Shown here: piece by piece, positions 27,201-34,575 of the stretch
Position numbering within the stretch: position 1 is the stretch's first letter
How the letters are laid out: the number at the start of each line of letters is the position of its first letter
Assembly: GCF_000164695.2 (NCBI RefSeq)
Contig: NC_014643.1
Coordinates: 1,054,001-1,118,000 of the forward strand
DNA length: 64,000 nt
From: Rothia dentocariosa ATCC 17931
GTDB lineage: Bacteria > Actinomycetota > Actinomycetes > Actinomycetales > Micrococcaceae
Direction: 5' to 3'
The notes under the pieces: generated by a model
Database searches by the model: none
Told to the model about the DNA's origin: nothing
Seen by the model: the letters and a program-made list of their open reading frames with translations, nothing else
Translations under genes and position numbers: made by a program

Positions 27201-28745
27201 GGTGTCATCGTTGCAGCGAATAACATATACGTCCAAATTTTCTGGTATAGCTGAAGAAGTTCCTACCCCAGAGCTTGGCGCTGGAGCTGCGGGGGCAGCG
27301 ATGCTTGAAGGCGCAACAGGTTTGGCGGGGGCACCTTCATAGCCAGGGCCTACATCGTCATTCCAAATGCTTTCTATGGAGTTGCCCCACCTTTCCCAAA
27401 ACCAACGGTCGTCCCAATCACGAGCGCGTTGACGGTTCCGATTTTCGCGGGCCACACATTCCTTGAAATAGTCAACAAGGTCTGCCGCGTATAAGAGCAT
27501 TGCAGCAACGTTGGTAGCGTTTGCTTTAAGTTGCTCATGCCTATCTTTAAATTCTTCTGAATATTTCCCAGTAAAATCTGCACAGCTTTCGGTGAATTGT
27601 TGATCTCGTCCGCCGGAAGAGCCACCCCCACCTGCCTGTCCGTAGGATTTCGTGAGATTATTGCCCGCAGTCCTAAGAGCTTGCCTTAAAGTGTCTGCGG
27701 CGGCATTACTAAACTTAACATTGTCTTGAGCTTTAGCTTCTTTTGAAAAATCAACGGATGAAGTGGCGTTGTTCGCGCCGGATACCCCCACAGTAGGAGC
27801 GTCACCACTATCGTTGCTGTAGGAACCAGGTTGAGCACATTGGTATGGCTGACCTGCAATAGTGTCCTCTGGAATATAAGTAGGCCAGTTATTCCACCCG
27901 TTATTACTGTCTTGGGCATGTCCTGGGGTTTTGTACAGCGGAGTAGGGGCCTGTCCTCCAGCAGCGCCTGCCGCAGTGGCGGCACCTATGGTGGCTCCAG
28001 CCCCATTGAAACCGGAAAGCGGGGCTGAACCGGAAGCGTCTCCGCTAGATTGGGGGTATCCCTCTGTTGAAGAGGAAGGTCCATCAAAGGAGCTTGAGGA
28101 CCCGCTCCCTTGGAAATCTCCAGAATACCCTTGAGTGGACGAAGAATCGTCAAAGGAACTTGAAGACCCGCTTCCCTGAAATCCCCCAGAGTCGCCTCCA
28201 GCAGAGCTTGTGCTTCCTGTGGAGACGGGCGCACTAGCGGAACTCTGCGGCGAGGCGTTGCCCGATGTTTCCTCGATAGGGGTACCGCTGCCCCCATAAA
28301 CGGCGTTGCTTGCGGTTGGTGGCGCGGCAGAGTCAGGGTGAGAACCTACGATAGGTGAAGACTGTGATGTCGTTCCACCAGAACCTTCGCTGGTTATAGG
28401 GCTGCTCGCTGTTGTTGATGCATCGGAGCCCTGCTGCGGGTTCGGAAAAGTATGCTGGGGCTGGTTTGCCCAGGGTTCTTGTTGCGCCAGATCTGGGCTG
28501 TGCTGGTCTGAAGGCGCGAAGGTATCTTGCTGCACGTTTCCGCTTGCAGACCCTCCGGCGGCATCACCGGAAATCGTGCCCGAGGCATGAGAATGTTGGT
28601 TTTGGAATGTATCACTGACTTTGTGGTGGTCTCCCACGATTGGTGATGACTGCGAGGTAGTGCCAGAGGAAGGGGTATGCGGGTCATCGGGCGATATCCA
28701 ATAACTCGGTGAGCTTGAACTGGGTATCGGTGAGGGAATAGGCAT
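21282..28745 (-). CDS. Rhs-family polymorphic toxin 1 (type VII-associated)
   Basis: The 2487-aa protein opens with about 290 residues of Ser/Gly/Pro/Gln-rich disordered sequence containing repeats (SGSSSSFD, TTSQSSPIV). A helical domain follows (about 330-470, many charged residues, ending in WFWERWGNSIESIW) that could be the WXG100-partner region. A DUF6531-type domain starts near 618 (NDPVNVATGNF), then dozens of YD repeats (YDAAGRL, YTWDA) to the Rhs core end (GARVFDPSSKKF, DPLPP, DPWG at about 2146). The last 340 residues are the variable toxin region: small-residue-rich hydrophobic helices, then a His/Lys-rich tail. I recognise no known nuclease or ADP-ribosyltransferase motif there. 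It lies 211 bases downstream of a WXG100 gene and upstream of a putative immunity gene. Confidence 0.88.
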   Translation of the reverse strand: MPIPSPIPSSSSPSYWISPDDPHTPSSGTTSQSSPIVGDHHKVSDTFQNQHSHASGTISGDAAGGSASGNVQQDTFAPSDQHSPDLAQQEPWANQPQHTFPNPQQGSDASTTASSPITSEGSGGTTSQSSPIVGSHPDSAAPPTASNAVYGGSGTPIEETSGNASPQSSASAPVSTGSTSSAGGDSGGFQGSGSSSSFDDSSSTQGYSGDFQGSGSSSSFDGPSSSTEGYPQSSGDASGSAPLSGFNGAGATIGAATAAGAAGGQAPTPLYKTPGHAQDSNNGWNNWPTYIPEDTIAGQPYQCAQPGSYSNDSGDAPTVGVSGANNATSSVDFSKEAKAQDNVKFSNAAADTLRQALRTAGNNLTKSYGQAGGGGSSGGRDQQFTESCADFTGKYSEEFKDRHEQLKANATNVAAMLLYAADLVDYFKECVARENRNRQRARDWDDRWFWERWGNSIESIWNDDVGPGYEGAPAKPVAPSSIAAPAAPAPSSGVGTSSAIPENLDVYVIRCNDDTNTHDREYRAINDAFAAFNAARDTSFGTLDISPAMMGLQTLNEQSGLVTDWLHKVAQAFRDAGASSGHPVALADSTLDAQVGPQVSINHIDVTLSQVSGEIPTSGFANDPVNVATGNFIEPETDLVFTGTVSESTLSLTRMYNSLAVTHADEVPSGVFGLGWFSTLDTHLSFGDEQASWFMPDGREVLFDREGEGFARAAREPWWLTKVPATDELFTRVRDAQVHAYEQATVTGGSAVVPEVPFVWMVHNNQHEAYFYAPSGAPVARRQGHLSSLTVFILAEDGAVTDLVHPVAHRGVHVNYEPAEETGGVRPAAAFTYNTIGERAGEPVQNVVYSYTEAAESSASVQVSGLLTGVTTGIGTRTYTHTERGLIHRVISVRGDLEVTNTYDDSGRVIGQISEYGRDISYQYTPNVTTIIADADTGNNSNLWVSDAKGRLLSVTATDGTRMSMSYDRFSNRISITERDGSRTVRVSDERGHIKRERTPEGADYTYRWDEQDRLLSVSVRDARDVKNLSEPMPVHSYRYEEGTLVVNPSPVAVLDGAGEATTWEYSPEGDILKISDPTGVYITLEYDEHHDIVALGDVAGNTTRFTRDIAGQITSVTNPLGATTTLEYNEAGVISAVINPLGAKWSFVYPESPVGDGTPYMAREQLQGRTRNSAVGTLPSAVINPDGATVEFTHTAGGDIATVTDAAGGITRREYDTFGNLVKMITAGNRVWEYSWDGLSQLISLTDPTGAITRFEYDHAGEITQITDATGVISHRSIDRHEGIESVAGTGEGLFSSAFCKVDVLGRVTEIGQQDGASTTSASSSNGTSEAPMGAGAAGAGVAGTGIPHGVSSSAEAIAAAETAGAPSQPTGRQMFTYDAAGNIVEALDANGGLTRYVRDAAGRVTRIISAAGRFTDYTYDTCGRLSSERVGLNEPVRVTDPVTGASSWEEPTRWAVTTLVYDAASQVIERHTPDGLVEKMTYDAAGRLIKVQAGRRVATYTWDACNQLVRVQDSTFGTRRYAYNELGHLVRVTDGLGNRTFFAYDADGLLTSVTDPTGAITEYEYDAAGRILEVAKKPHPDSAVTTPAIRTTYTWDAAGRLLSEDDGVRTRSFEYDARTGDLTRTLIDGSLAAEYGTGKPALPGSAITWMKDHTGDTPVTYRRVFDATGNLIEYTRQVDRIENTSDPGTAEALETFTSTGSYTLTYAYDADGFRTMMLTPYGSSQWVLDGAGRPIRSINTASIADPGVRERESVIGEFSYDVMGHLVRAQVGETISTWDFDQDGLVSSYEHTSEQGDENTAEGVQVIRDHTGRIIGLDSTATGLVMYSYDEAGQLTGARADGYELTWVYEDGLMVAERLYHHDTTEDETTQGRVLLGERQFIYNGLNQLLHCTTIERPYTVGEGVSAAWVSTEVSYTYNAAGQRTGQKSVTSDGVIQERTYTWGITGALTTVSDTTTDVHGAEVPGLCSRLRIHADATGVATAITGNDRVTVPLLWDPTSSAPHLLGAGSIPAAGADGGFSQAAVPGGFDPWSVPGVPNTGNMVGFGALSAPGAAALQAPGLPSALGAPGISGASALLTSVGLPEGVSFTGSGTLAVGGLALMGARVFDPSSKKFLSQDPLPPIVGAGWFADSYSFLGHDPVGMIDPWGTAPLSHEDFKKYVDTQNTQTLYHIAGATIMAVSLVCGPAAPYVAIAGAGVYGVGDGTKMNADGTYDKGSMIKGGVTQAAIQATTFGLGKAVTATGVGTMIGNGTSKAATYVGSKLPAVSGVTTKLASETGKKYATEAFASGVTNSAANTLGYIKDADHPTVAGATVNAVTGFGSGVLTHGIEQKVNSALPEMKTPTTLPGKVKYSLRQEAVSRGSSLPGASLLEQPVQDKTVAHDQNGKDYSYLNSVGTGAYNKVVGTGIDNIATGTGLKHLENDHGRYGVHYGAEPNEGFKDPETSKTPRHQKGVEGPRHRKEGPAKGPATSHRAPGGYNTDLNK

Positions 28746-28863
28746 GGCAAAAACCTCGTCTCGAAAGAATATTTTTGTATCGGTGAAGAGTGAGTGAGTT
28801 TAACAGTAGAAAAGAAATAAAGAATGTACTTATGCAGATTTTCTGCAAAGTTTCATGGGATAT

Positions 28864-28916
28864 AAAGCTTCCCCCGGCTATGAGACGGGTGTAACGTCTG
28901 TACCAGGGGAAGCTTT
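28864..28916 (-). terminator. Attenuator-like hairpin between WXG100 gene 1 and rhs toxin 1
   Basis: AAAGCTTCCCC (28864-28874) pairs with 28906-28916, and the interior can pair further. It lies between the two genes of the bicistron. A hairpin with the same AAGCTTCCC core occurs at the equivalent place in the second bicistron. It would make the small WXG100 transcript more abundant than the full rhs message. Confidence 0.6.
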
Positions 28917-28929
28917 GTGTATGTGGGTG

Positions 28930-29315
28930 TGTGAAAACTTGGTTGTTTTCTGTGTCTTATGCGCCGCCGCCTGCTTGGAAGATGTCGGTAGCGATCTTCT
29001 GCAGCTGCTTGTTCAGCTCAGTAAGATCCTGAGATGCTTTCTGCAGGGACTGGTGAGTGTGAGGCCAAGTCTCATTACGGAAGGTAGACGCTAGAGGACC
29101 ATCCCAGTTATTGGGATCAGAAAGCTGCTGGCCTTCGTTATTGAGAGCGTTGATCTGCTCGGTGAGTCCACCGGTGATGATGCTCTGAATTTTCTGGATG
29201 GCATCTTTGGCGGCTTGGGAACTAAGGACGCGATCGCTCATGGGCGTTTCCTTTCACGTGGTTGGGTTCTGTCTTCGGTAACAGAACTACATGGTGTAGT
29301 TTATGTTTGCTTTTT
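28930..29315. repeat. 386-bp inverted repeat, left copy (WXG100 gene and flanks)
   Basis: This matches the reverse complement of 34502-34887 almost base for base. It covers the entire WXG100 gene, about 26 bases downstream and about 70 bases of leader. The few differences I see are at the outer end of the leader. Confidence 0.9.
28957..29241 (-). CDS. WXG100-family secreted protein, copy 1
   Basis: The 94-aa all-helical protein has a WDG turn (NNWDGPLA, about residues 45-52) between two helices, the mark of ESX/WXG100 proteins. These are exported as dimers by FtsK-type type VII ATPases. GAAAGGA precedes the start. The protein is identical to that at 34576-34860. It is the first gene of the bicistron with rhs toxin 1 and may act as its secretion partner. 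The missing Tyr-x3-Glu tail could be supplied by the Rhs partner (inference). Confidence 0.88.
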   Translation of the reverse strand: MSDRVLSSQAAKDAIQKIQSIITGGLTEQINALNNEGQQLSDPNNWDGPLASTFRNETWPHTHQSLQKASQDLTELNKQLQKIATDIFQAGGGA

Positions 29316-29805
29316 AGTGAGGGTCAAGGATATTAAAGCCTTGTTATTAAAATGTTATTTAAATAAAGCTATGTTCAAATATATAGTTGAACATAGTTAT
29401 TATCATGAATTACAAGATAAGAATCAGTGTTCATAATTTTTGGGTATTTCAAAACCTTTATATGCATAATTTTTCCCGCGTGTCGTAATATTACGGCGTT
29501 CTTGGTAATATACAAGTGTAAAATTTTCAAATATTATTTTATAATAAATTATATATATCTAATTATTATAAATATATAATATATTTTTATATAGGTTTAC
29601 TATTATTGTCGGATGCACCAAATCGTCATGGTCTGCTACGACATTACGGTGATAGAGGCTGTACCAGCGTTGTACGTTGTGGCACCTGGCATAGGGGCAC
29701 AGACGGACTCCTGCGATGTTGAATCATGGTGCGCTTGAGCGAAGTGCCTTCTTAGTAGCAAGACTAGCCAACAACCCCGGTAAGGCAGGACTCGCCATAC
29801 TTAAG
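29316..29805. other. AT-rich intergenic region upstream of WXG100 gene 1
   Basis: No credible gene is seen. The part at 29330-29600 is very AT-rich and contains an inverted repeat (CTATGTTCAA at 29369-29378 with 29387-29396). It presumably holds the minus-strand promoter of the WXG100-rhs bicistron. From about 29600 to 29800 base composition returns to normal without a supported reading frame, so this looks like remnant sequence. Confidence 0.5.
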
Positions 29806-30451
29806 TTAACTTTTACCCTCGAAAGTCTGGTCGGACTCACGGGGGAATTCGAGGGGTTTGACCCAAGCATGATCCTGTAAAAACCGTACCCCCGGCCTAC
29901 CAGAGAGGATTTGCTGGAATCGTTCATCCTCCCACACCTGCACCCAAACCCCAGTCTCCAGGCGGTACTGCAGTTGAGCATAAAGAATCGTCGCATCAAA
30001 CTGATTCGTATCAAACCCCAACTTGATACGTTGAGGCAGTTGGGTACTTCTGATCTTCACCCACCCGTTCTTACTGGTTTGCTCATAGGTGACTTTGTAG
30101 ATGCTGTGGTAGTCAAAGTACCGGACTTTGCGTCGCCAGTTACGCCAGCGGATCCCGGTTTCCGTGAAGCAGTGGTAATAGTTATGACAATGAGCCACAA
30201 AAATAAAACCAGGTATACCAAAACCAATAAGACTAAGAATATGAGCCTCTACATAAAAACGACCATATTTCATGTCGTAATATATATAGGGAAAGCTATA
30301 AAGGCGATGAAGAGTATCCCGTAGCTGATGATATAGGCAATCGGTGGGCGATGCTGTTCCACATTTAGGGTTTCTAGTCCTTTTTACGTTTGGTCCCGGG
30401 CATGATGTTCACCAGGAACCCACCGAGCAGGCCGTAGAACGCAGGACCCAT
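29806..30451 (-). pseudogene. Frameshifted immunity-like membrane protein (208-aa family)
   Basis: The gene starts at 30451 as MGPAFYGLLGGFL, meets a stop after GTKRKKD, resumes in another frame as LNVEQHRPPIAYIISYG, and needs a second shift near 30280 to enter the 155-codon open frame ending at 29806 (TGIRWRNWRRKVRYFDY, FDTNQFDATILYAQLQYR). The pieces line up in order with the intact protein at 44269-44895 (VRQHRPR, VTWRNSLGR, FDPGQFDGTVIFGH). It is a broken member of the membrane-anchored, PH-like immunity family. Confidence 0.75.
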
Positions 30452-30560
30452 AACCCAATACCCTTCATTACACTACACTTTTTGTCGCTGGCAGAAAGTA
30501 GCAGAGGATACACTCACGCAGAATTACATGACCATATCTCTAGCCAATATTAGATGCTGG

Positions 30561-30815
30561 TTATGATTCCTGATGATGCTCTACGTCAGTGATTTCTTGG
30601 TCTTCAGGTTCCTGCTCTTTTGGGCGGTTCCGGCCCGTATCCCAACCAATATAGAACACCCCGATGCTGATCAGCATACTCACAAACATCAACGCCCCCC
30701 AGCCTAGCTCTTGACTTATAAAGATATAGACTATGGTGCAAAGGAGAAATAATACCGTGAGTAGTGCCCCTCCGATCATGAGGCTGTATTTATAGATCCT
30801 GGTCTCAAGGTCCAT
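30561..30815 (-). CDS. Small two-helix membrane protein, immunity-array member
   Basis: The 84-aa protein has two membrane helices and an acidic tail (EQEPEDQEITDVEHHQES). It is a clear paralog of the protein at 43831-44085 (EQEPEDQETSDAEHRQEL) and lies at the mirror-image position in the left array. AAAGG lies 8 bases before the ATG. The family is unknown to me. Confidence 0.65.
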   Translation of the reverse strand: MDLETRIYKYSLMIGGALLTVLFLLCTIVYIFISQELGWGALMFVSMLISIGVFYIGWDTGRNRPKEQEPEDQEITDVEHHQES

Positions 30816-30989
30816 CAGAGATACCTTTTAGGGGTAGAAGGTGCGCAATAGTTACACGTATCAGTATAGTTTCTGTGTGTAACTATCAGGTTTTCAGAAG
30901 AACAGTACTCTCACTTGGGTAAACGTAGGTTTCTATAGGTACTGAATGAAATCTGTGGGCACTCACCTCTGGACGGTATTCCTGGATGC

Positions 30990-31673
30990 TCAGGAAAACA
31001 TAGCTTTGGGATGGTTGATGAGCCACTGTGCATAAATGCTGTCGTCCATAGCGTATATAACCTCTCGCAGGTCTTCCCGCGCGTTCATCACGGCCCACCT
31101 TCCATGAGTCTGACGGAAGATTATCTGGCTCATCAGATATGAAAAATCTTGACTGCCGATAGATAGTGTCACACTATTATTTTTGTGATATAAGGTTATT
31201 TTCTCTTTGGGTTCTTGAACGTAAGTGTATCCCAGTATTTCATCGTATTGTAAGTGGGTGCTCTTAAACGGTTTATCTCTGTAGGTGAACCCTTGCAGCC
31301 TGAAATGCGTATAGGGCCAGCCTCCAACTCGCATTCCTACAATACCGCATGCTATAAGGATGGGATACATGATTAATCCTGCTATATCTGTAGAGTCCAG
31401 GGTTTTATCTTCAAAATATAAGTAGATTGTAAATATAAATATTGCGAGAGAAAGCAAGGATAAACCTGCTCCCACTATAAATAAAATTAAGGAAGTTCGT
31501 CGTTTCTTGGGTATGATGGATTTTGCAAATTTTTCAATATTATCATCAGGAATATTTTCGATATTCTTTGCAATGGCAGAACGTTTACGCTTTTTACTGC
31601 TTGGGCTGGATATGATGTCGCCAATAAGGTCGGGTATTGCCGATAGTATATCTGTAAGGTCAATGAGACTCAC
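30990..31673 (-). CDS. Membrane protein, paralog of the putative Rhs-1 immunity protein
   Basis: A GTG start at 31673 is preferred because GGGAG lies 5 bases upstream; the frame stays open to 31742 without a good ribosome site. The protein (about 227 aa) has a charged N-terminal segment, two membrane helices (LILFIVGAGLSLLSLAIFIF; GLIMYPILIACGIVGM), and a PH-like domain (FTYRDKPFKS, EILGYTYV). The C-terminal part, IIFRQTHGRW...QWLINHPK, matches the protein at 20476-21147. It is probably an orphan immunity gene for an Rhs-1-type toxin. It has no mirror partner in the right array. Confidence 0.65.
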   Translation of the reverse strand: MSLIDLTDILSAIPDLIGDIISSPSSKKRKRSAIAKNIENIPDDNIEKFAKSIIPKKRRTSLILFIVGAGLSLLSLAIFIFTIYLYFEDKTLDSTDIAGLIMYPILIACGIVGMRVGGWPYTHFRLQGFTYRDKPFKSTHLQYDEILGYTYVQEPKEKITLYHKNNSVTLSIGSQDFSYLMSQIIFRQTHGRWAVMNAREDLREVIYAMDDSIYAQWLINHPKAMFS

Positions 31674-31799
31674 TAAAACTCCCTGATTAGAATTTGAAAT
31701 ACAACTGTGACCGCACATAATCGCGACCAACCCCAGGGGCAAGGATTCCGCTTTCTTTGAGCTCTTCCCAAACGAAACGGGGTCATAGGCGCTAACTCA

Positions 31800-32752
31800 G
31801 TTAGTCTAGTTTGAGTTTTTTCTCATACGCCAACCGCTCAATACACCCAAACATCTTCTCATACGACCCAAACCCAGCCACCAACTCCTCAACCTGCTGC
31901 GCGTTCAGGTCCTGTGGCCATTCCTTATGCTCCACCCGAGACAAAACCATCGCAAACAGGATAGATACATCAAACTGCCACGGATCAAAACTCAGCCGTA
32001 CCCTCTTGATATTGCGGCTGCGTACCCTCAGGTACCCGTTCTTCCCATTACTTTGCAACAGTACTTCGCTGATACTCTCATACGGCATATACCGGATCTT
32101 CCACCGCCAATTGCGCCAGTAGACCCCCGAGACGGTTTGCTGGATATAAAACGCATGACAATGATTCACCATAGAAAATACTAAAGGACCTGCCAGAACG
32201 GTTGTGATGATATAGAACGTTATATCAAAACCTTTTATTACCGAGTGATAGGTAGGTATGGCATATATTCCTATCAAACATGCATAGCTAATCATGAAAG
32301 CAAGCTTAGGTCGGTGTTGTTTGACCCCGAGCACGGGCTGACCCATCGTACGTTTCAGCGAGGGAACATTCCGAACGAAAAGACCCGCCAACAACCCAAT
32401 CAACGCAGGAGGCACCACAACCTACCTTTCTCCTAGAACCCGGCAAACCTACCCCTTTATGAGGGACGCTCCGCTTTCTCTAACCGAGTCACCGATGTCA
32501 GCCCCGGAGAACCAAGCTGCACATTCTTCAAGTACACCTTGTAATACCCTCCCGGTTCAATGGAGGCCATATAATCATCCATTGATTGATCCTTATTCGG
32601 GGACTCTGAAAGCGCTAATTTCCCACACTCCCGAGTCTCAACCCACCCTACCCGGGTATAGTCGGTATTGCCTGAGAGATCACCGCCAGCACGGTATTCT
32701 GCCCAGGCTTTCTCGACCGTGCAATACTTATACTTCCCCTCACTATCATCAC
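31800..32752. repeat. 953-bp inverted repeat, left copy
   Basis: This is the reverse complement of 42843-43795, with equal length. The encoded 205-aa protein is identical in both copies and so is the C-terminal part of the 137-aa gene. One end falls inside a reading frame, which marks a recombination joint. Confidence 0.9.
31801..32418 (-). CDS. Membrane immunity-like protein (205 aa), left copy
   Basis: A GTG start follows AGGAGAAAGG. The first helix (VPPALIGLLAGLFV) and two more near residues 40-85 anchor the protein. The cytoplasmic part (VYWRNWRWKIRYMPYESISEVL, VRSRNIKRVRLSFDPWQFD) has the layout of a bacterial PH-like domain. It is identical to 43177-43794 and related to 44269-44895 (WRN, SFDPGQFD). 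It lies 38 bases after another immunity-like gene. A role as immunity to an Rhs C-terminus is inferred. Confidence 0.65.
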   Translation of the reverse strand: MVPPALIGLLAGLFVRNVPSLKRTMGQPVLGVKQHRPKLAFMISYACLIGIYAIPTYHSVIKGFDITFYIITTVLAGPLVFSMVNHCHAFYIQQTVSGVYWRNWRWKIRYMPYESISEVLLQSNGKNGYLRVRSRNIKRVRLSFDPWQFDVSILFAMVLSRVEHKEWPQDLNAQQVEELVAGFGSYEKMFGCIERLAYEKKLKLD

Positions 32753-32870
32753 CAAAAATACGTGCCAAATATCCCGGAAGAAACAAAAGTAAAAGGATCG
32801 CAATGATCAATAAAACAGTGCTAACCATCCCTTTCCGCCTTTTAGTACGTTGGGTACCTTGCTGTGCCAT
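32457..32870 (-). CDS. Single-helix membrane immunity-like protein (137 aa)
   Basis: AGGAG lies 5 bases before the ATG. A basic N-terminus and one membrane helix (MVSTVLLIIAILLLLFLPGYL) precede an outside domain with the pattern KYKYCTVE, NTDYTRV, TRECGKLAL, SMDDYMASIEPGGYYKVYL, VTRLEKAERPS. It is close to the proteins at 41263-41664 and 33368-33769. It follows a truncated rhs C-terminus exactly as 41263-41664 follows the full rhs toxin 2. The two conserved cysteines may form a disulfide. Confidence 0.7.
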   Translation of the reverse strand: MAQQGTQRTKRRKGMVSTVLLIIAILLLLFLPGYLARIFGDDSEGKYKYCTVEKAWAEYRAGGDLSGNTDYTRVGWVETRECGKLALSESPNKDQSMDDYMASIEPGGYYKVYLKNVQLGSPGLTSVTRLEKAERPS

Positions 32871-32882
32871 GACAACTCCTAG

Positions 32883-32970
32883 AGCTTCTACCGCAGTATT
32901 GGGGGAGTAACCAACTGACTATAATCATAATTCTGCACCTTAATCGCCGCGATCTGCAGAGAATCAGAAA
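32883..32970 (-). pseudogene. Truncated rhs toxin C-terminus (last 27 or so codons)
   Basis: Bases 32883-32965 equal the reverse complement of 41167-41249, the very end of rhs toxin 2 including the stop at 32888-32890. They encode DSLQIAAIKVQNYDYSQLV and TPPILR. Only this tail remains, placed directly after the 90-aa gene and before a cognate-type immunity gene. It is a scar of toxin-cassette replacement. Confidence 0.9.
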
Positions 32971-32976
32971 CCAGGA

Positions 32977-33249
32977 CTATTTCTCCTTCTGAGGCTTGAG
33001 AGCCTTATAACCGCTCAAAAACAGTAAAACAGCAAGCGCAGTGTTAAAAGCACCGACTCCTATCATGGAAAGACTACTGACCAAGTTATTCTTGGTATCC
33101 GCTATCAAAAGTACAATCCCTAAAAGGGCTGCCACACACGACGGTATTCCTAGCAGCAACCCAAACACAAGGTACTGACGTGCGCTAGAGCGATCCATGA
33201 CGGAAGGGTCATTGATATTTTCATTGCTCGTATCATCAGAGTATTTCAT
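32977..33249 (-). CDS. Small two-helix membrane protein in the orphan array
   Basis: The 90-aa protein has an acidic, Asn/Ser-rich N-terminus and two membrane helices (YLVFGLLLGIPSCVAALLGIVLL; MIGVGAFNTALAVLLFLSG). AGGAGAGG precedes the ATG. I recognise no family. Its position among immunity-like genes suggests it is another immunity or immunity-accessory protein. Confidence 0.5.
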   Translation of the reverse strand: MKYSDDTSNENINDPSVMDRSSARQYLVFGLLLGIPSCVAALLGIVLLIADTKNNLVSSLSMIGVGAFNTALAVLLFLSGYKALKPQKEK

Positions 33250-33334
33250 ATACCTCTCCTAACACCCTTAGGCATCTTTGGAACCGCTCTTTCGGCAATT
33301 TAGCTAACAACCCAATCAATGCAGGAGGCACCAC
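33236..33334 (-). pseudogene. 5' fragment of a 205-aa-type immunity gene
   Basis: Reading from GTG at 33334 gives VPPALIGLLA, identical to the start of the 205-aa protein and with the same upstream AGGTAGGTT. It then diverges and stops at 33236-33238. It lies just downstream of the immunity gene at 33368-33769, the same order as in the 953-bp repeat, so this is the remnant of a further copy of the module. Confidence 0.75.
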
Positions 33335-33367
33335 AACCTACCTTCCCTCAAATCCCTGCTCCCTTTT

Positions 33368-33769
33368 TTATGAAGGTCGTTCTGCCTTTTCAAACCTTGT
33401 CACAGAAACAGTCTTAGCATCCGGCATCTGAACATTAAGAAGAGTCACCTTGTAATACCCACCAACCTCCAAAGACCCCACATAATCATCCATCGACCGA
33501 CCAGGATCCGGGGAATCTGTCATATACAAATTCCCACACTCTTTTGTCTTAAAATCTGCTACACGCTTATAATCCGTATTCCCCGAGACCAGACCACCCC
33601 GATCGTGCACATCAACATGCTCGAGGGTGCAATACTTATAATTCCCCGCACTATCATCACGCGAGAAAAAATAATATAAAGACCACACAACACCAAAAAC
33701 TACAGCAAAAAATAAGAACGATACTATAGTGTCTTTAATATCCTTTTTTCTCTTATCTCCCATTCCCAA
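33368..33769 (-). CDS. Single-helix membrane immunity-like protein (133 aa)
   Basis: This is a paralog of the 137-aa and 133-aa immunity-like proteins. A short basic N-terminus and one helix (IVSFLFFAVVFGVVWSLYYFF) precede the shared pattern NYKYCTLE, NTDYKRV, TKECGNLYM, SMDDYVGSLEVGGYYKVTL, VTRFEKAERPS. The start may be TTG at 33769, 4 bases after GGAAGGA, or ATG at 33763. It follows the orphan toxin C-terminus at 33896-34249, so that toxin is its probable partner. The middle region differs most from its relatives, as expected if it sets specificity. Confidence 0.7.
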   Translation of the reverse strand: MGMGDKRKKDIKDTIVSFLFFAVVFGVVWSLYYFFSRDDSAGNYKYCTLEHVDVHDRGGLVSGNTDYKRVADFKTKECGNLYMTDSPDPGRSMDDYVGSLEVGGYYKVTLLNVQMPDAKTVSVTRFEKAERPS

Positions 33770-33895
33770 CTATTCCTTCCTGCAGACACCATTGGCCAAT
33801 GAACCCAATTCATAAAACTCCATGCACGGCATCAGAAACATAGCTATTCCTTTGAAACCATAGATGCCCCCTCTAGGAATATTCGTGCTTAGTGT

Positions 33896-34249
33896 CTATC
33901 GCAGGATGGGAGGCGTATACAGGTTCCGTATCCCGGTCTGAATACCATCCTTAGCCTTCGTCATGGCAGCCTGCGTAGTCTGCACAGAATTAACCAAACG
34001 TGCGCGGTTAAGAGCGGCAGTAGACTCATCCATCTTAGTCCCACTTCTCAAACCAGACTTCACCATATCTTTACCGAACCCCGACAGCGCTTTCTCGCCC
34101 ATATCGCTCGTTTTGAACTCCTTCTGGTACGCGACAGTCTCAGCAGTATATCTGGTAGCCTCACGCACGCTACCCCCAGCATCATTAACAAGAGGTGAAA
34201 CGTTAGTAGTGCCCAACAGTGGGCGAAAAACGACCCGCCGTCTGCACAT
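33896..34249 (-). pseudogene. Orphan Rhs toxin C-terminus ending in TPPILR
   Basis: This frame has no ribosome site and no Rhs core. From about residue 24 it aligns with the end of rhs toxin 2: GGSVREATRYTAET against GGSRELSKYTMET, KDMVKS against KDAVKS, then KMD and the identical tail TPPILR before the stop. The codons in the tail differ from those of toxin 2 at most positions, so this is a diverged cassette, not a recent copy. It is probably a silent store for recombination into an rhs gene, with its immunity gene next to it. Confidence 0.75.
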
Positions 34250-34575
34250 GCGATACGCGGTACTTATTTCGGCAGGTAACTATAAAAATTTTTGAAATGC
34301 TACTGTATAGAAATACTTTACAAGTGTAATATGTGACATATTTTAGATATTTTCATCACATTCAATTACCTAGAATTTTTGTGTGAATGACCTGTTCTCG
34401 CTATATAAACAGCGGGGTCTTGACCTATTTTGGCTCTGCAGGCGGCGCGACACGAAAAATAAAGATTTGATAAAGACATGATGGTGTCCTTGACCACCTG
34501 CAAAAAGTAAACCTAAACTACACCATGTAGTTCTGTTACCGAAGACAGAACCCAACCACGTGAAAGGAAACGCCC
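34250..34575. other. AT-rich upstream region of WXG100 gene 2
   Basis: No gene is seen. The part up to about 34500 is AT-rich and unlike the region before WXG100 gene 1. The last 70 bases (34506-34575) are shared with it and contain two short inverted repeats (CTAC/GTAG at 34518-34530; TTCTGT/ACAGAA at 34531-34550). The promoter is presumably in or just before this shared leader. Confidence 0.5.

Noticed and set aside
29600..29800. Possible small gene or RNA in the gap before WXG100 gene 1
   Set aside because: No frame with a ribosome site, no tRNA-like fold and no recognisable RNA motif could be supported. It is treated as remnant sequence.
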